Positions 61,010-64,000 of a DNA stretch of 64,000 nt are shown piece after piece; positions within the stretch are counted from its first letter, which is position 1; every line of letters begins with the position of its first letter. This stretch comes from Ashinkailepas kermadecensis (lineage: Eukaryota > Arthropoda > Thecostraca > Neolepadidae). The notes under the pieces were generated by a model. It did not search any database and had not been told where the DNA came from. It worked only from the letters and a program-made list of their open reading frames with translations. The stretch spans positions 130,001-194,000 of the forward strand of contig JAOTOM010005140.1 in the NCBI GenBank assembly GCA_034440615.1, read 5' to 3'. Both the position numbers and the translations under genes were made by a program.

Positions 61010-64000
61010 CGAGTCTGGGTATTTTAAAATCACGATATGGGCCCCAAAAGATCCGGCCTGGGCCCCCGCAAATTACGCTGAGCCTGGGGTACCAAAAATT
61101 CACGCCCGGACCACGAAAATCATGCCAGGGGCACGACAGGTCGTACCGTGCCCCAACAGTCTCATTGGGACCAAAACAAATGAAGCCGGAGCAACGAAGA
61201 ACAATCCGGACATGGATAATCACTCTGGGGGCCCAACAATGACGCCAAAAGCCTCCAAAACGCATTGGACCCCCAAAAAGTGTCGAGGCCGCTATAGCTC
61301 GCGCTAGGGATCCAAGAAAATGACGACGGGCCCAAAAGATCACATTGGACCCAAAAAAGTCGCGTCGCAGCCCTTGAAAATCACACTGGAGGCCCAGAAG
61401 GTCGCGCCGGGGCCCCAAAAGTTGCAGCTGCCCCCAAACTCAATTTTAACCTGAATGTCACTCTGGGACAAAAAAAAACTCCTTCAGTGGCCGCAGTGCT
61501 ATATCAAAGGGGCAAATGCCCCCTCCATCCTGAGAGGGATAAGCTCCCAAGAATAGTGTCGGGGCCTCAAAAATCGCGCTGGGGCCACCAAAATTCGCGT
61601 CGGTCCACCAGAATTCGCGTATGGGCCTCCAAATAAATACGGCGAGCCCCGGAAAACTCGCTCCGAGGCCCGAAAAATTGCGACAGGAACCGCCAAAATC
61701 GCGTTGGGGCCACAGCTAAATACAACGCATCGCACAAACTCGAACCGGGCCCCCAAAATATCGCGCTTGGGACCCACAATTCCCATCGGTAGTCCTGTCG
61801 AGGCTATAAAAAAAAATTGCCGTCTAGGGCCACACGTAAGCACAGTGTGACCACAAACACAAATCAAGCTGGAGCCCTCCCAAAATAAGGATGGATTCCA
61901 ACAACTAAATGCCCAGGTAAAAAAAATGGCTCTGGAGCACCGAACATATTATCAGATGCCTTCACAAATTGCGTACGGCACCGAAAAACAAACCGGATCT
62001 CGAACAATCGAGGTGGGATGCAAAAACATGGCGCCAAGGGCTCGAGAAATCAGGCCGGGATTCGGACTTTAAAAAAAATCAGAAAACTTTCACAAAATCG
62101 TATTGAGCCCAGAAAACTGGGGTTGGTTCTCCGGAACCACGCGCCTTGGTGCGATAAGCCACTCTGGGACCTAGAAACATCGTACCGAAGCCCCAAAATT
62201 GTACTTGGGCCCCACAAGTGTGCGTCAGAAGCCCAAAATAAACACATCGGGACCCTAAGAGCACAACGGGGGCCGAAAATACAACTGACCCTCCAAAGCG
62301 CACAGTCTCACAAAAAGCGACAGGGCCTTAACATATGCGTTGCAGCCATAAATATACATACCGGGAGGTCTAAAAAATACACCGGAAGCTCTCAAGGTAC
62401 ACAGGGGTCATGATAATGCACAATAGCCTGAAAAGGTGGCTGGGGCCGCAAAAGGCAACATGGTTCCAAAACAAACAAAAAGACCGGCGCTAAATAAACA
62501 CATCGGGATCTTCGAAAACGCCCTGACACGTCAAAACAAATCCTCGGTGCACAAAAATTCAACAAACCCTACAACGAGCAAGGGTTTCGAAAATGCTTTA
62601 GGGCCCTAACAAAAATGGATTGGAGCCATACTACACAATCATAGACCAAGAAAGACGCAACGGGTCCAAAAAAGAACGCCGAGGCTTGGCTTCGGTTCGG
62701 TATCCAATCTGGGAGGATAGCAGCAAAGATATGAAGTGCATCAAAGCTCAACGGAAACCGCATTTCATAACCACCAGAAAATGTGGGAAGTAGGAAACTA
62801 ATGATCGAATTTAATCAATCAACTTTTCGAAGCGAACGCCCATGCGAATCATTCCATCACGCCAAATATGGCGCAAGTCTATCATGTGGCAGCAATTAGC
62901 AAAACGCAGAAGGCCTAGCAGAAACCATAGCATCGCACGAAGTGTGGCGAATGCACCGAATATGAAAAATGGGTGTGCACGTGCACTGACGTTGCCGTCG
63001 TGGCGACGGGGTGCCATGAACTGGAATGCCTGACTTTGTAAAATTTTGTATTTTAAAGTGGTGGGTAATACTTTACTTTGAAGTTATGGGCCTAATACAT
63101 CTTCTAAACCCTGCTCGTTTTAGGGCTTTGTTGTGTTTTTTTGTGCACCGAGTATTGTTTACGTGTCGGGGCGTTTTCGAAGATCCCGATGTGTTCATTT
63201 AGCTCCCGGTCGTTTTGTACGTTTTGGAACCATGTTGCCTTTTGTGGCCCCAGCCTCTTTTCCAGGCCCTTGTGCGTTCTCATGGCCCCTGTGCGCCTTG
63301 CGAGCTTGCAGTGTATTTTTCTTAGAGCTCCCGGTATGTTTATTTAGGGCTGCAACGCATGTTTTAAGGCCCTATCGCTTTTTGGGAGACTCTGTGCGCT
63401 TTGAAGGGTTAGTTGTACTTTCTGGCACCGTTGTACTCTTAGGGTCCCGCTGTGTATATTTGGGGCTTCTGACGCACATTTGTGGGGCCCCAGTATGATT
63501 TTGGGGCTTCGGTGTGATTTTTTCTGGGTCCCAGCGCGACTTATCGCGCCCAGGCGCGTGGTTCCGGAGACCCAACGCCAACTTTCTGGGCTCAACGTGA
63601 TTTTTGTGGATCTTTTTTTCTTTCTTTTTTTAAAGTCCGAATCCCGGGCTGATTTTTCGAACCTCTGACGCCATGTTTTTGTATCCCACCTCGATTTTTC
63701 GAGATCCGGTATGCTTTTCGGTGTCATACGCAATTTTTGAAGGCATCTGGAAAAAAAATGTTCCGTGCAACAGAGCCATTTTCCTGACCCGGACATTTAT
63801 TTGTTGGAATCTCTCCTTTTTTAGAGGGCTCCAGCTTGATGTTTTTGGGATACAGATCCGGGTTTATGGTATAGGTGTAATTTCAGCAGTGTGAGGTAAC
63901 TTATCAAGGGATACCAAAAGAAAACCTTAGAACCGAGTGGTGGAGTTAGGGTTGAAATCCGACCAATCAGGAACCATAGTGGTAGATTAGGCCCCTCCAC
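61010..64000. mobile_element. hAT-type non-autonomous element, copy 2, truncated by the window
   Basis: Collinear with copy 1 (40753-43478). Examples: CGCTGAGCCTG, TCCGGACATGG and GTGTCGAGGCCGCT in the array. The core at 62690-63040 shares TATCATGTGGCAGCAATT and ACTGGAATGCCTGA with copy 1. The terminal part at 63865-64000 shares CAGCAGTGTGAGGT and TATCAAGGGATAC. It differs by a ~0.8-kb inverted arm (63108-63850). The expected right end lies about 150 bp beyond the window. The left end is unclear and merges with the preceding array. Confidence 0.8.
61855..63850. repeat. Large inverted repeat: 0.74-kb arms, 0.5-kb loop
   Basis: Arms 61855-62595 (plus) and 63108-63850 (minus). Read from the minus strand, the right arm gives GTGTGCGTCAGAAGCC-like, GGGACCCTAAGAG and TCGAGGTGGGATRCAAAAAC in the same order as the left arm. 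The loop carries the conserved core of the element family. Confidence 0.9.

Overview
The window is animal nuclear DNA. About 35 kb of it is occupied by one split gene on the minus strand, a NADP-dependent malic enzyme (malate + NADP+ -> pyruvate + CO2 + NADPH). I could place eleven coding exons joined by GT-AG introns. The first recognised coding exon is at 38664-38780 and the last, with the stop codon, is at 3600-3718. The joined phases are consistent throughout and give a 577-residue protein if translation starts at 38780. Motif spelling ([50 protein letters not shown]) looks arthropod-like. With the very high minisatellite and microsatellite load I would guess a crustacean, but that is inference only. 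No bacterial features, operons, CRISPR arrays or functional tRNA genes are present.

Layout. 1-3.5 kb: a broken LINE RNase H domain and several minisatellites. 3.6-22.1 kb: malic enzyme exons 11 to 2, with introns holding a 3.4-kb hAT-like element that splits a 65-bp satellite, a 1.3-kb poly-A/poly-G tract that looks like an artefact, and 29-bp and 55-bp arrays. 22.1-38.7 kb: a 16.6-kb intron 1 with 44-, 47-, 23-, 46- and 103-bp arrays, two striking palindromes, a 192-bp hAT-type MITE and long compound microsatellites. 38.8-64 kb: the 5' flank or further upstream introns. It has a family of tRNA-derived SINEs, a 77-bp array of about 32 copies, a divergent pair of LINE 3' fragments, AT microsatellites, a GC-rich block near 53 kb, a degenerate 250-300-bp satellite near 57-58.5 kb, and two copies (40.75-43.48 kb and about 61.0-64.0 kb) of a hAT-type non-autonomous element whose body is a degenerate 20-22-nt repeat.

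The most interesting points are these. Two malic enzyme exons (4 and 5) each carry a private tandem duplication that copies the exon end and its splice donor, and both spacings (77 and 59 nt) would shift the frame if the outer donor were used. Three non-autonomous hAT-type insertions have recognisable terminal inverted repeats and 8-bp target-site duplications. One copy of the degenerate-repeat family has acquired 0.74-kb inverted arms, so it is a fold-back structure. There is a roughly 750-bp palindrome at 26.86-27.6 kb and a perfect 29-bp hairpin at 28.95 kb. I did not find a new multi-gene system. The novelty here is in mobile elements, repeat architecture and splice-site duplication.
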